Below, in pieces: positions 17,890 to 26,293 of a stretch of DNA of 45,280 nucleotides. The notes under the pieces were generated by a model that had not been told where the DNA came from, did no database searches, and saw nothing but the letters and a program-made list of their open reading frames with translations. The first letter of the stretch is position 1; every line of letters starts with the position of its first letter. Source of the DNA: Thioalkalivibrio sp. (GTDB taxonomy: Bacteria; Pseudomonadota; Gammaproteobacteria; Ectothiorhodospirales; Ectothiorhodospiraceae); the NCBI RefSeq assembly GCF_007692535.1, contig NZ_REBW01000252.1:1-45280 (forward strand), read 5' to 3'. The translations under genes and the position numbers were made by a program.

Positions 17890-18108
17890 ATGCCGAATCC
17901 ACGCACCGCCGAACAGCAGGATCGCTTCACGCCGGCCAATGCCGAGACCGCGGTCACCGTGCGCCGCAGCCAATTGCCGCTGAACTGTCCGACCCCGCAT
18001 ACCGCCCTGTGGGCTTCGCACCCGCGGGTCTACCTTCCCATCGACGAGGCCCCCGACGGACGGATTCGCTGCCCCTACTGCGGCACTGTCTACACCCTGG
18101 AGAGCTAG
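17890..18108 (+). CDS. Small zinc-finger protein, CHCC/NDUFS6-like
   Basis: A 72-residue protein with a C-terminal Cys-His-Cys-Cys zinc site (CPTPHTALWASHP then CPYCGTVYTL). This matches the zf-CHCC family (PF10276), related to the NDUFS6 subunit of mitochondrial complex I. The bacterial role is not well defined. ATG 17890 is selected because GGGAG stands seven bases upstream; earlier starts overlap the ilvE stop. A homologue directly after ilvE is common in gammaproteobacteria. Confidence 0.88.
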   Translation: MPNPRTAEQQDRFTPANAETAVTVRRSQLPLNCPTPHTALWASHPRVYLPIDEAPDGRIRCPYCGTVYTLES

Positions 18109-18185
18109 CCCCCCAGGGTCCTATCCCTACCCAGTGACCATCCTCGATCTCCGCACCTGAAGCGAACATCGTTCTCGGGAAGAGG

Positions 18186-18229
18186 TGTGACAACTGGACT
18201 ACGCTTTTGTGACAACTGGACTATGCTTC
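18186..18229. repeat. 22-bp tandem direct repeat upstream of the response regulator
   Basis: Two head-to-tail 22-base units (18186-18207 and 18208-18229), identical at 20 of 22 positions, both containing TGTGACAACTGGACTA. The 22-base period is two helical turns, so a protein dimer could bind both units on one face of the DNA. It lies 64 bases upstream of the regulator start in a 184-base spacer. A target for that OmpR-type regulator is plausible but inferred. Confidence 0.7.
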
Positions 18230-18292
18230 CGGCACGGGATCGACGGGGCACCGCGCCAACCGGCGCATCGACATCGAAGGATCAGCGGTAAG

Positions 18293-18985
18293 ATGGGATT
18301 TCCAGCGAAGATTGTCGTGGTTGAGGACGATGCACGCATGGCGCGGGCCATCGAGCGCCACCTGAGGCGCGACGGTCACGATGTCACCACGGTGGCGAAT
18401 GGCGCGGCTTTGCGGAAGCTGTACCGGCAGGAGGCTGTGGATCTGGTGCTCCTCGATCTCAACCTGGGGTCCGAGGACGGCATGGATCTGGCCCGGGAGC
18501 TGCTGAATACGACGACGGCGGTGGTCATCATCGTGTCCGGCCGCCACGACGTGCGGGACCGCATCATGGGCCTGGATGCCGGCGCCGACGACTACGTGAC
18601 GAAGCCATTCGCGCCCGACGAGTTGCGGGCCCGCGTGCGCGCGGCACTCCGCCGTCACACCCTGTTCATGCCCGACCAGCCCTTGGTCCGGGCTGGCCCT
18701 TACTCTCTCGACAGCGTCAGTCTGACCCTGTCGCGCGACGGGAGCGGCCTGCGGGTGAGGTTCACCGAGACGCAGGTCAGGATCCTGAGGCTGCTGATGC
18801 AACACCATGGACAGGCGCTGAGTCGCGACAGCCTGGTGAGCCGCAGGGTCAACGGGACGGAGGATCGCAGCGTGGATGTCCACGTGGCGAATATCCGGCG
18901 GAGACTCCGGAATGCGGGAGTGGATGAACTGGTCATCGGGCCGGTGCGTGGCCTGGGTTACCGCCTTGGACTAGTATGCGATTGA
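18293..18985 (+). CDS. OmpR/PhoB-family response regulator
   Basis: DNA-binding response regulator of 230 aa. The receiver domain (residues 1-120) has the acidic pair VEDD, the phospho-acceptor Asp55 (LLDLNLG), a conserved Ser (IIVSGRH) and Lys (VTKPF). A winged-helix domain (about residues 130-228) ends with the trans_reg_C signature RSVDVHVANIRRRLR. ATG 18293 follows AAGGATCAGCGGTAAG; the frame upstream is open but not protein-like. The gene heads a cassette with a REC-EAL protein and a hybrid histidine kinase on the same strand, so the kinase is the likely partner. A tandem repeat just upstream may be its own binding site. Confidence 0.93.
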   Translation: MGFPAKIVVVEDDARMARAIERHLRRDGHDVTTVANGAALRKLYRQEAVDLVLLDLNLGSEDGMDLARELLNTTTAVVIIVSGRHDVRDRIMGLDAGADDYVTKPFAPDELRARVRAALRRHTLFMPDQPLVRAGPYSLDSVSLTLSRDGSGLRVRFTETQVRILRLLMQHHGQALSRDSLVSRRVNGTEDRSVDVHVANIRRRLRNAGVDELVIGPVRGLGYRLGLVCD

Positions 18986-19099
18986 GCGGGGCTTACTGCC
19001 ACGGGGCATCGCACGGTTGTCTGCAGCGGTGCTGCCCTCTCGCCGAGCGCCTTCCCGACACGTCACCCTGGCCGTGTTGTCCATGAAGCGGGAGTGAGC

Positions 19100-20290
19100 A
19101 TGCGCTTGATCTGTCTCGATGACGATCCACGGGTGGAGGCGGTCCTCGGTCGCTTCCTCCGGCGCTTGCAGCACGATGTCAGTTTTTACCGATCGATCAC
19201 ACCCTTCAAAACTGCGTTGCTGGACGATCCTCCGGATGCCGTGCTGCTCGATCTCGGTCTCGGTCGGGAGAGCGGCATCGATGTGATCCACTGGCTGGCG
19301 CGTGCGGGCATCGAGGTCCCCATCCTGCTTCTGTCCGGCCATGGCGACAATGTGCTCGACACCGTGCGCAGGATTGCCACTGCCAGCGGCGTCCAGGTAC
19401 TCGGCGCCGTCCCGAAGGCCCGTTTGGTGACGGAGTTGCCCGTGATCCTTGCGCGGGACGTGAAACCTGCCCCTGCGGCCAAACCGGATCTCGGCAACCG
19501 CACGATGCTGAGTCCCGGAGAGCTGGCGGGATTCATCCGGGCAGGCCGGGTCGAGCCCTATTTCCAGCCCATCGTCTTCCCTGGGGATGGCAGCTTGCGT
19601 GGAGTCGAGGTACTCGCACGTCTGCGCCTTCCTGACGGCACGGTGCTCGGCGCGGACGACTTCATCGCCCTGGCGGAGTCGTCCGGCCTGCTGTATGCCG
19701 TCACCGAGGCGCTGTTCGGCCGGCTGATCGCGACGCGCGGAACCCTGGCCACGCTTGGCCTGACCTTCGTGTCGGTGAACCTGTCACAGGAGACGCTGCG
19801 GGATCCGCGCATCCTGGGGCTGGTGAGGCGACTGGTGGCCGGGCTCGCAGCGACCTGCGCGATCGAGATCGAGGTAACCGAGACGAGCATGAGTGCCGAT
19901 CCGCAGACCATGCGTACCGCCGCGGCACAGATTCATCTGCTCGGCGTGTCTCTCGCCATCGATGACTTCGGCGTCGGCTATTCGTCGATTCGGGCGTTGG
20001 CTGAACTGCCGTTCGATACCCTGAAGATCGACCTGTCCTTCGTTGCCGAAATGCTCGATTCGGGAAAGGCGCTGCGCGTCTTTCACGCCATCGTCGCCTT
20101 TGGTCGCAGTCTCGGGCTGCAGGTGATCGCCGAGGGTGTGGAGACCGAAGAGCAGCGGCAGCGCATCGCATCCCAGGTCGATCTGGTCCAGGGGCATCTG
20201 TTCGGGGAGCCGATGACGGCGGACGCCCTGTTGCGCAAGTTCGCTGGACACGCGGCACCCGCTCCCTGTCATTCCCGCGTATGCCCATGA
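19100..20290 (+). CDS. REC-EAL protein, probable cyclic-di-GMP phosphodiesterase
   Basis: A 396-residue fusion of an N-terminal receiver (Asp51 in LLDLGLG) to an EAL domain (about residues 145-390). The signature reads EVL instead of EAL, but the catalytic glutamate (170), the DDFGVGYSS loop, LKID lysine, AEGVET and QGHLFG are all present. Hydrolysis of c-di-GMP under phosphorylation control is therefore likely. The receiver lacks the usual KP motif and has PKA instead. ATG 19100 follows GGGAG by five bases. The last residues (CHSRVCP) come from a REP-like sequence that also supplies the stop. The gene lies between the response regulator and the hybrid kinase. Confidence 0.92.
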   Translation: MRLICLDDDPRVEAVLGRFLRRLQHDVSFYRSITPFKTALLDDPPDAVLLDLGLGRESGIDVIHWLARAGIEVPILLLSGHGDNVLDTVRRIATASGVQVLGAVPKARLVTELPVILARDVKPAPAAKPDLGNRTMLSPGELAGFIRAGRVEPYFQPIVFPGDGSLRGVEVLARLRLPDGTVLGADDFIALAESSGLLYAVTEALFGRLIATRGTLATLGLTFVSVNLSQETLRDPRILGLVRRLVAGLAATCAIEIEVTETSMSADPQTMRTAAAQIHLLGVSLAIDDFGVGYSSIRALAELPFDTLKIDLSFVAEMLDSGKALRVFHAIVAFGRSLGLQVIAEGVETEEQRQRIASQVDLVQGHLFGEPMTADALLRKFAGHAAPAPCHSRVCP

Positions 20291-20305
20291 AACATCGGCA
20301 CTAGC

Positions 20306-22537
20306 ATGTTGACGCCATTTTCCCGCCTGGGCGCGGTGGCGAGCGGCCTGCTGTCCAGGGTCATCCCCGCAGGGGCTGGGCGCCCTGCCCGTATGGCCCC
20401 CACGATGGGGGGTGGCAACGCCGGCGGCGACGGCAAAGCGCAGGACGAGGTGGACATCTACCAGACCCTGGAGCGCCTTGCCAGCAGTGAAGCTGCGCTG
20501 AAGGAGGCGCAGGCGATTGCGCATCTGGGCAGCTGGGCGCTCGATTATCGCAGCGGCGAACTGACCTGGAGCGACGAGGCCTATCGCCTGCTCGGGTTCC
20601 AGCCAGGGGCTGTGGTGCCGTCGCTCAGGCTCTTCCTGTCGGCCGTGCACGCGGAGGATCGCGCCCTGGTCGAGGCGGCCCTGGAGGCCGCCCCGAAACG
20701 TGCCGATGGCGCTTATTCGGTCGAGCACCGGGTCCAGGGGCCCGACGGCATCCTGCGTGTGGTCCGGGAGAAGGGTCGCGTCCGGTTCGGTGATGACGGC
20801 GAAGCCCTGGGCATATCCGGCACCGCGTTGGACATCACGGAACAGAGGCACACCGAGTCCGACCTCCTGCAGCGCGAGCGGCTCGAGCGGGGACTGCTGG
20901 AACTCTCGGCGGTTTTCCTGCAGCGCTCCGAACTCGGCATGGATCACCTGATCGATCAGGCCCTGGAACGCATGGGGCAACTGACGGGTACCGACAGGAC
21001 TTATCTCTTCACGGTGGATACCGAGCGCAGGACCTTCAGCAATACCCACGAGTGGACAGCTCCCGGCATCACGCCGGTCATCGACATGCTGCAGAACATC
21101 CCCTGGGATGTCGCCCCGAATTCGCTGAGACTGCTCGCCTCGGGGTCGCCCGTGGCGATTCCACAGGTGTCGGCACTTGGGGATGACTGGGTAGAGAAGT
21201 CCTTCCTCGAGTTCCAGGGGATTTGTTCGCTGCTGCTCCTGCCGGTGATGCAGGGCGAGAACCTCACTGGTTTCGTGGGGTTCGACGCCGTGGAGAGCGT
21301 GCGGGAATGGTCCTCCGCGGAGATCCGCTTTCTTCAGGTTTTCGCGAGCCTGATGGTCAGCGTGATCGAGCGCGAGCAGGCCTATGCCGACATGGTCGCC
21401 GCGCGGGAGCGCGAGACGATCGGCCATCTGGCCAGCGGGGTGGCCCATGATTTCAATAATCTCCTGGGTGTGATCGACGCAAATTTCTTCTATCTCCGGG
21501 AGACGCTGGTGCATTCGGGAGCGGATTCCGAGATCGCCCAGATACTCGAGGAGACCCACAGTGCGCTGGGGCAGGCGAAGGTCGTCACCTCCGGCATGTT
21601 GTCGCTGAGCCGTGCCGGGAGCTTTGCCACCGAAAGGGTCTTGCTGGCAGCTGCGATCGAGGATCTGGCGCGTATCCTGCGACAGGTGCTGCCACCCGAG
21701 ATTCGTCTCGTTCTGGCGCTCGAACCCGATCTGGCCGTGTTGAGCAACAACGCATTTCTCCAGGCAGCGTTGCTCAACCTGGCGCTGAATGCGCGCGATG
21801 CGATGCCTGAGGGTGGCCAGTTGACCATCGAGACCGTCGGTGTGTCGCACTCCGGTGGAGGAACACTGACCGTGGGAAATCGGGGACCGGGACGATATGC
21901 GCGGGTGCGTGTCACCGATACGGGCTGCGGTATGGGGCCTGAGACGCTCGACCGTCTGTTCGAGCCCTTGTTCTCGACGAAGGCGCAACAGCGCGGGCAC
22001 GGTCTGGGCTTGTTCATGGTGCACGAGTTCGTGCTGCGCTCAGGTGCCCTGCTGGAAGTGGATTCGCGAGTCGATGAAGGCTCGGAGTTTCGGCTCTTTC
22101 TGCCCTCTTGGCCGAGTGGCCGCGCGGACTTCGAGGAACGCGTCGGAAGCGATCTGTTCGTTGCCCCGGTCTGTCTCCGGGTGCTCGTCGTGGACGATGA
22201 TCTCCGAAGCAGGGATTCGGTGGCGCGGTTGCTCGAGATGGACGGGATGCGCGTGGAAACGGCCGAGGACGGTGAGGCCTGCCTGGAAGTGCTCCGCCAG
22301 GATCCGGGTTTCGACCTGGTGCTGTCCGATGTCTCGATGCCCCGCCTTGACGGAGTGGGCCTCTGTGGTGCACTGCTCGAGGCATACCCGGCGCTGCCGG
22401 TGATCCTGATGACCGGCCAGGCACCATCGGTCTTCCCTCAGGGAGAGATTCCGGGCGCGCCGACGGTTCTGCGCAAGCCTCTGGATCTGCAGATTCTGCG
22501 TAGGGCCATCGCCAGCCTGGATCTTCGTCGGCAATGA
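20306..22537 (+). CDS. Soluble hybrid histidine kinase (PAS-GAF-HisKA-HATPase-REC)
   Basis: Up to 743 aa with no membrane segment, so it senses a cytoplasmic signal. Domains in order are PAS (about 70-185), GAF (about 200-355), a HisKA helix with His381 (GVAHDFNNLL), an HATPase with the N-box NLALNARDAMPEGG and G-box HGLGLFMVHEF, and a receiver with Asp675 (VLSDVSMP). The start is uncertain. ATG 20306 is listed, but its first 30 codons resemble intergenic REP-like DNA. ATG 20393 or GTG 20450, which has AGGA four bases upstream, are reasonable alternatives. It begins 15 bases after the REC-EAL stop and probably phosphorylates both upstream receivers. Confidence 0.9.
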   Translation: MLTPFSRLGAVASGLLSRVIPAGAGRPARMAPTMGGGNAGGDGKAQDEVDIYQTLERLASSEAALKEAQAIAHLGSWALDYRSGELTWSDEAYRLLGFQPGAVVPSLRLFLSAVHAEDRALVEAALEAAPKRADGAYSVEHRVQGPDGILRVVREKGRVRFGDDGEALGISGTALDITEQRHTESDLLQRERLERGLLELSAVFLQRSELGMDHLIDQALERMGQLTGTDRTYLFTVDTERRTFSNTHEWTAPGITPVIDMLQNIPWDVAPNSLRLLASGSPVAIPQVSALGDDWVEKSFLEFQGICSLLLLPVMQGENLTGFVGFDAVESVREWSSAEIRFLQVFASLMVSVIEREQAYADMVAARERETIGHLASGVAHDFNNLLGVIDANFFYLRETLVHSGADSEIAQILEETHSALGQAKVVTSGMLSLSRAGSFATERVLLAAAIEDLARILRQVLPPEIRLVLALEPDLAVLSNNAFLQAALLNLALNARDAMPEGGQLTIETVGVSHSGGGTLTVGNRGPGRYARVRVTDTGCGMGPETLDRLFEPLFSTKAQQRGHGLGLFMVHEFVLRSGALLEVDSRVDEGSEFRLFLPSWPSGRADFEERVGSDLFVAPVCLRVLVVDDDLRSRDSVARLLEMDGMRVETAEDGEACLEVLRQDPGFDLVLSDVSMPRLDGVGLCGALLEAYPALPVILMTGQAPSVFPQGEIPGAPTVLRKPLDLQILRRAIASLDLRRQ

Positions 22538-22619
22538 CGGGCGGCCAACGAGACATAAGGTTGGGCCACCGGGCATCACTCCCCAGCCGGGTGTGCTCGC
22601 CGCGTACCCGGTGCCCCGC
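22538..22619. other. Convergent spacer
   Basis: 82 bases between the hybrid kinase and the convergent outer-membrane protein gene. CACCGGG and CCCGGTG copies could form a GC-rich stem, but no T-run follows and no clear terminator was identified. Confidence 0.3.
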
Positions 22620-23618
22620 TCAGAACCGCATCTCGATGCCCAGTCCCGCTGCCCAGCTGCTTTCGCGTTCCGGGTCGTCGTCATCCCTGCGCCAGAAATG
22701 CCCCAGGATCACCTCGCCAAGCATCCAGTCCCGGTAGATCGGTTGGCTCCAGATACCCCGCACACCGTACTCGCGCGTGGGCACGGGGGCGTCGGTCTCG
22801 CCTCTTGCGAGTACCTCAAGGGACAGTTCGCGCTGCTTGTCAAAGGCCTGAAACAGGCCCAGGCTGGTCGACCAGCCAGCACCGTCCGTCTCGGTGCTGA
22901 TCGTCGCCGAGTTGCGCCACCGAAAGGCGGTCCGCGGCGTCAGGGCTTGGGCATAATCGAATGCCGAAGTGGTGCCGAGCCCTTGATCGACCGCGAGGAA
23001 GAGCGTCTGCCGGAACTCGAGATTGGCGTCATCGGTCAGCCACCAGATCTTCCGGTAACGGGCCTGCGCAAACAACTTGTAGCCACCGCGCACCCCCAGG
23101 CGAAGGTCCAGGTTATCGCGCAGGAAATAGCCGATCCCGGCAAATAAGGTCTGGTCGTCACTGCGGCTTTCCGGGAGCAGTGACTGGCTGCGTGCAAACG
23201 CACTGGATTCATCCCTGACCAGTTCCTCCTCGTTGTCCCGTCCGATGAAGAGATAGGCCGTTTCACTCACGTTGGGCATCTGCACGCGCAGCCGGTACCG
23301 CACGTCGTTGCTGAAGCCGTCGTCTTCGCGGTACAGGCCGCGTACCCGTAGCGATCCGGAGACACGGCCGTCCTCCTCGAAGGGTATTTCGCCGAACCAG
23401 CTGTCGACGTTTTCGACCAGCCAGTAGGAGGCGCCATAAAGACCCGCACGGGCTGCGGTCAGCACTTTGATCTCGTCGGGTTCTTCGACTGCCTCGTCCG
23501 CGCCGGGCGCCTCGAGCGTGTCGGTCCCGGCGCTCGTGTCGGTATCGGTATCGGTGTCGGCCAGCGCCTGGGTCGCCAGCAGACACATTCCCATTGCCAG
23601 CACCAAAGCTAACCGCAT
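22620..23618 (-). CDS. Outer-membrane beta-barrel protein of unknown function
   Basis: Protein of 332 aa with a signal peptide (MRLALVLAMGMCLLATQALA, cleaved near residue 20). An acidic linker rich in Asp-Thr repeats follows (DTDTDTDTSAGTD). The remaining 270 residues alternate polar and hydrophobic positions with many aromatics, as in porin-like barrels, and end in MRF, a terminal Phe typical of BamA clients. The family is not recognised. ATG 23618 is chosen because it begins the signal peptide, though the ribosome site is weak. The gene converges on the hybrid kinase, and a link to that pathway is only suggested by position. Confidence 0.78.
   Translation of the reverse strand: MRLALVLAMGMCLLATQALADTDTDTDTSAGTDTLEAPGADEAVEEPDEIKVLTAARAGLYGASYWLVENVDSWFGEIPFEEDGRVSGSLRVRGLYREDDGFSNDVRYRLRVQMPNVSETAYLFIGRDNEEELVRDESSAFARSQSLLPESRSDDQTLFAGIGYFLRDNLDLRLGVRGGYKLFAQARYRKIWWLTDDANLEFRQTLFLAVDQGLGTTSAFDYAQALTPRTAFRWRNSATISTETDGAGWSTSLGLFQAFDKQRELSLEVLARGETDAPVPTREYGVRGIWSQPIYRDWMLGEVILGHFWRRDDDDPERESSWAAGLGIEMRF
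23537..23560. repeat. Hexanucleotide repeat encoding Asp-Thr
   Basis: Four tandem copies of a TCGGTA-like hexamer lie within the outer-membrane protein gene. On the coding strand they give Asp-Thr units just after the signal peptide. Copy number could vary by slippage without shifting frame. Confidence 0.6.
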
Positions 23619-23742
23619 GCGCTGTCCCGGACGCCGACTGGACTGCCACGGAGGGTCCGCTGGAAACAGGGGTCGACGTTGGCCATGCAGTGCCTGGCCC
23701 AAGCCGGAAACGAACCAGGGTGTTCCAGGCATGCGCGGCTGT

Positions 23743-24684
23743 TCACCCCCCGTTGATCTCGTGCTGGTAGGGGTCCGGCAGTCCCTGGCGACGCTTGAAC
23801 CGGCGGTGGCTCCAGAAATACTGTTCAGGCGCCTCGAGCACCGCCTTTTCGATCACCTGATTGATCCGCGCCGTGTCCGCGACAGGATCCTGGGTGGGAA
23901 AGTCGGACAGCGGTGGGTGGATGGTCAGCCTGTACCTGCCATCGGCCTGCCGGCAGCCAAAGAACGGCAGCACGGGGGCGCGGCTGATCCTGGCAATGCG
24001 GTGGGTGGCGGTCTGGGTCGAGGCGGGAATACCGAAGAACGGGACCAGCGCGGTGTGGCGCCCGCTCTTGCCCTGGTCTGGGGCATACCAGACCGCCGTA
24101 TTGCGCTTCAACGCCCGTAACAGCCCCTTGATGTCGTTGCGGTCGATCGCGCCCTCGGTGTGGTGTTCCCGGTTGCGCTTGAACAGGTAGTCGACCACGG
24201 GGTTTTCGTTTGGCCGGTACATGGCTGCAAAGGGGCGGTGCAGGGTCAGGATGCGCGCGCAGAACTCCAGGGTCGTGAAATGGGCGCTGACCAGCAGCAC
24301 CCCGCGGCCCTTCTCCAGCGCCTGATCCAGGTGCTCCAGCCCTTCGATGCTGTAGATGCCTTCGAACTTCGCGCTCGGGCACCACCATCCGCAGGCAGTC
24401 TCGAGAACACCGATGCCGGCGGCTTCGAAGTGGCCGCGCAGCAAAGCCTCGCGCTCGCCTTCGCTCCGGTCGGGGAAGCACAGGCGCAGATTCACCCGGG
24501 TGACATGACGGCGTGACCTGCCCAGGCGCTGGAATGTTCGGCCGATGGAGCGGCCGATGCCGCGCTGCGTCTGCAGCGGCAGTCGGGTCGCAAGCCAGGC
24601 GAGCCCGGCTATGATCCAGAACGGCCAGGTGGCGGGTCCGAATGGCGCTTTGAGCGTGGGTTGTCTCTGTTTGTTCTGGGTCAC
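23743..24684 (-). CDS. lpxL: Lipid A acyltransferase, LpxL/LpxM family
   Basis: Inner-membrane acyltransferase of 313 aa that adds a secondary acyl chain to the Kdo-lipid A precursor. One N-terminal membrane segment (near residues 15-32) precedes the catalytic His motif SAHFTTLEF, a match to the family's HX4(D/E), and YRPNENP and APDQGKSG blocks. GTG 24684 gives the family's usual length. A GTG four codons earlier is also possible, while the longer frame overlaps waaA and is unlikely. It follows waaA on the same strand after 59 bases, placing two consecutive endotoxin steps together. LpxL rather than LpxM or LpxP is a best guess. Confidence 0.85.
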   Translation of the reverse strand: MTQNKQRQPTLKAPFGPATWPFWIIAGLAWLATRLPLQTQRGIGRSIGRTFQRLGRSRRHVTRVNLRLCFPDRSEGEREALLRGHFEAAGIGVLETACGWWCPSAKFEGIYSIEGLEHLDQALEKGRGVLLVSAHFTTLEFCARILTLHRPFAAMYRPNENPVVDYLFKRNREHHTEGAIDRNDIKGLLRALKRNTAVWYAPDQGKSGRHTALVPFFGIPASTQTATHRIARISRAPVLPFFGCRQADGRYRLTIHPPLSDFPTQDPVADTARINQVIEKAVLEAPEQYFWSHRRFKRRQGLPDPYQHEINGG

Positions 24685-24743
24685 GCCCGGGGGCACTCCG
24701 GAGGAAATTGTTCTGCGATAGTGTACAGGCTCCGATGCCCGGT

Positions 24744-26051
24744 TCACCGGCCCGAGGGTCCGGGGGGCGGCAGCAGCGGGCGGAGCAGATCCAGGGTGCG
24801 TGCGGTTGCCCCACGGTTCGCGCTGAGCGTCCGCTGTGCCTGCTGAATCATCGCTGCGCCGTGCTCGGGTATCCGGAGCAGGCCTTCCAGGGCGTCCCGG
24901 AGGCCTTCCGCGTCCGCGACCTGGACGATGGCCCGATCCGCCACGAGCTGCCGCACCATGTCGGCGAAGTTGCGGGTATCCGGCCCGACGATCACCGGGC
25001 ATCCGGCAGCGATGGGCTCGAGAGGGTTCTGGCCGCCATGGTTGACCAGGCTGCCGCCGACGAAGGCGGCATCGGCCAGCGCATAGAGCGCGGCGAGTTC
25101 ACCCAGGGTGTCGAGAACGATCACGTCGTCGTCGCTGCCCGCTGCGGGCAATCGCGAGCGCAGGAGAGCCGAAAATCCGGCGTCCTCGGCCTGCCCCCGG
25201 ATCTCCTGGGCGCGGCTGGGATGCCGGGGCGCGAGCAGCAACTGGATGCGGGTTTCCGGGTGTGCGTCACGCAGCCGGCGGTGGACGTCCAGCAGTTGCC
25301 GTTCCTCCCCGGGGTGGGTGGAGCCGGCGACCCAGAGCCATTCGGCAGCGAAGTGCGTTCGGGCAAGGTCGGTTTGCTTGTGGACGGAAGGCAGGTCGAA
25401 CTTGAGGTTTCCGGCGACTTCCACCCGCCGTGCCCCCAGGCTGCGAAAGAGCCCGGCATCCTCGGGTCCCTGTGCCGCCACCCATTCCAGCCCGGCCAGA
25501 AGGGGGCCATACAGCGCCCGCAGGCGGCGGTACGTGCCGCGCCGGCTCGGACTCAGCCGGGCGTTCACCAGCACGGTGGGGACCCCCGCACGATGGGTGT
25601 GCCAGAGCAGGTTGGGCCACAGTTCGGTCTCGATCAGGATCAGCAGCCCGGGCTGCTGATGCCGGATCACGCGGCGCAGCAGCGGCGGCGAATCCAGAGG
25701 CAGGTAGCGCACCGTCACCGGCAGGCCGGAGGCCTGCATGCGCTCGCCCTCGGCCCGCCCGGCCGGGGTCAGCGTCGTGAGCTGGATCCGCAGCTTCGGG
25801 TGCTCGCGGCACAGGGCGTTCACCAGGATGCCTGCGACGCGCATTTCGCCCAGCGATGCCGCGTGGACCCAGAGGTCCGGGCCGGGTTCGGGATCGGGGC
25901 CCGCGCCCAGCCGCTCACCCAGGTGCCGGCGGTAGCCCGACTCGCGGCGCGAGCGCCAGAGGAAGTGCAGCAGCGCCACCGGGATCAGTGCGTGGATCAA
26001 CAGGTTGTAGGCCAGACGGGCCAACCGGAATGACCAGCTAGCGGAATTCAA
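24744..26051 (-). CDS. waaA: 3-deoxy-D-manno-octulosonic acid transferase
   Basis: Kdo transferase of about 435 aa that attaches Kdo to lipid IVA at the inner membrane. It has an N-terminal anchor (near residues 10-32), the glycosyltransferase-N domain with HAASLGEMRVA and LIETELWPNLLW, and a C-terminal GT-B half with VAGSTHPGEE and GGSLVNHGGQNPLEP. All are hallmark WaaA blocks. No ATG fits the expected N-terminus. TTG 26051 is listed, and TTG 26024 would match the usual family start more closely. A small frame overlaps the first codons. lpxL follows on the same strand and kdkA diverges upstream. Confidence 0.92.
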   Translation of the reverse strand: MNSASWSFRLARLAYNLLIHALIPVALLHFLWRSRRESGYRRHLGERLGAGPDPEPGPDLWVHAASLGEMRVAGILVNALCREHPKLRIQLTTLTPAGRAEGERMQASGLPVTVRYLPLDSPPLLRRVIRHQQPGLLILIETELWPNLLWHTHRAGVPTVLVNARLSPSRRGTYRRLRALYGPLLAGLEWVAAQGPEDAGLFRSLGARRVEVAGNLKFDLPSVHKQTDLARTHFAAEWLWVAGSTHPGEERQLLDVHRRLRDAHPETRIQLLLAPRHPSRAQEIRGQAEDAGFSALLRSRLPAAGSDDDVIVLDTLGELAALYALADAAFVGGSLVNHGGQNPLEPIAAGCPVIVGPDTRNFADMVRQLVADRAIVQVADAEGLRDALEGLLRIPEHGAAMIQQAQRTLSANRGATARTLDLLRPLLPPPGPSGR

Positions 26052-26106
26052 GGGTTACGCCCACCGAGTCCTCGACCGGCCATTCCTCCAGGAGATCCCG
26101 GGTCAT
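26038..26106 (-). CDS. Possible 22-residue peptide overlapping the waaA start
   Basis: A short frame from ATG 26106 begins MTRDLLEEWPVED and ends EFR before a TAG at 26040-26038. It overlaps the start of waaA by 14 bases in another frame. It is acidic and protein-like for its size, but ATG 26106 has no ribosome site. A second ATG at 26081, directly after GGAGGA, opens an 11-codon frame whose TGA overlaps the waaA TTG. Either could be a leader that couples translation to waaA, or the first could be a gene remnant. Unidentified. Confidence 0.25.
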   Translation of the reverse strand: MTRDLLEEWPVEDSVGVTLEFR

Positions 26107-26223
26107 GTTTTCGCCATCAAAAACCAAAACACAAGCTTACCAATATTCTCCCGAATCCGGGTGATGTGCTCTTGCCGTTGCCCGATTTGTTCCCGAATCG
26201 ATACTCCGCATCAGGGCGTTCTG

Positions 26224-26229
26224 TATACT
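26224..26229 (+). promoter_or_regulatory. Possible -10 element in the waaA/kdkA gap
   Basis: TATACT preceded by TTCTG and followed by an AT-rich TTTGATC stretch. No good -35 is spaced at 17 bases. It points towards kdkA and the small frame at 26294. Confidence 0.3.
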
Positions 26230-26293
26230 TTGATCAGGCTCGGCACGGGTCTTCGCGTCGTTGTTCAGCGTTGACGGAGTGGGGGTCGCGACG

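Noticed and set aside
19784-22024. Minus-strand open frame (746 codons) opposite the REC-EAL and hybrid-kinase genes
   Set aside because: It spans two real genes on the other strand, has no recognisable motifs and a shadow-type composition.
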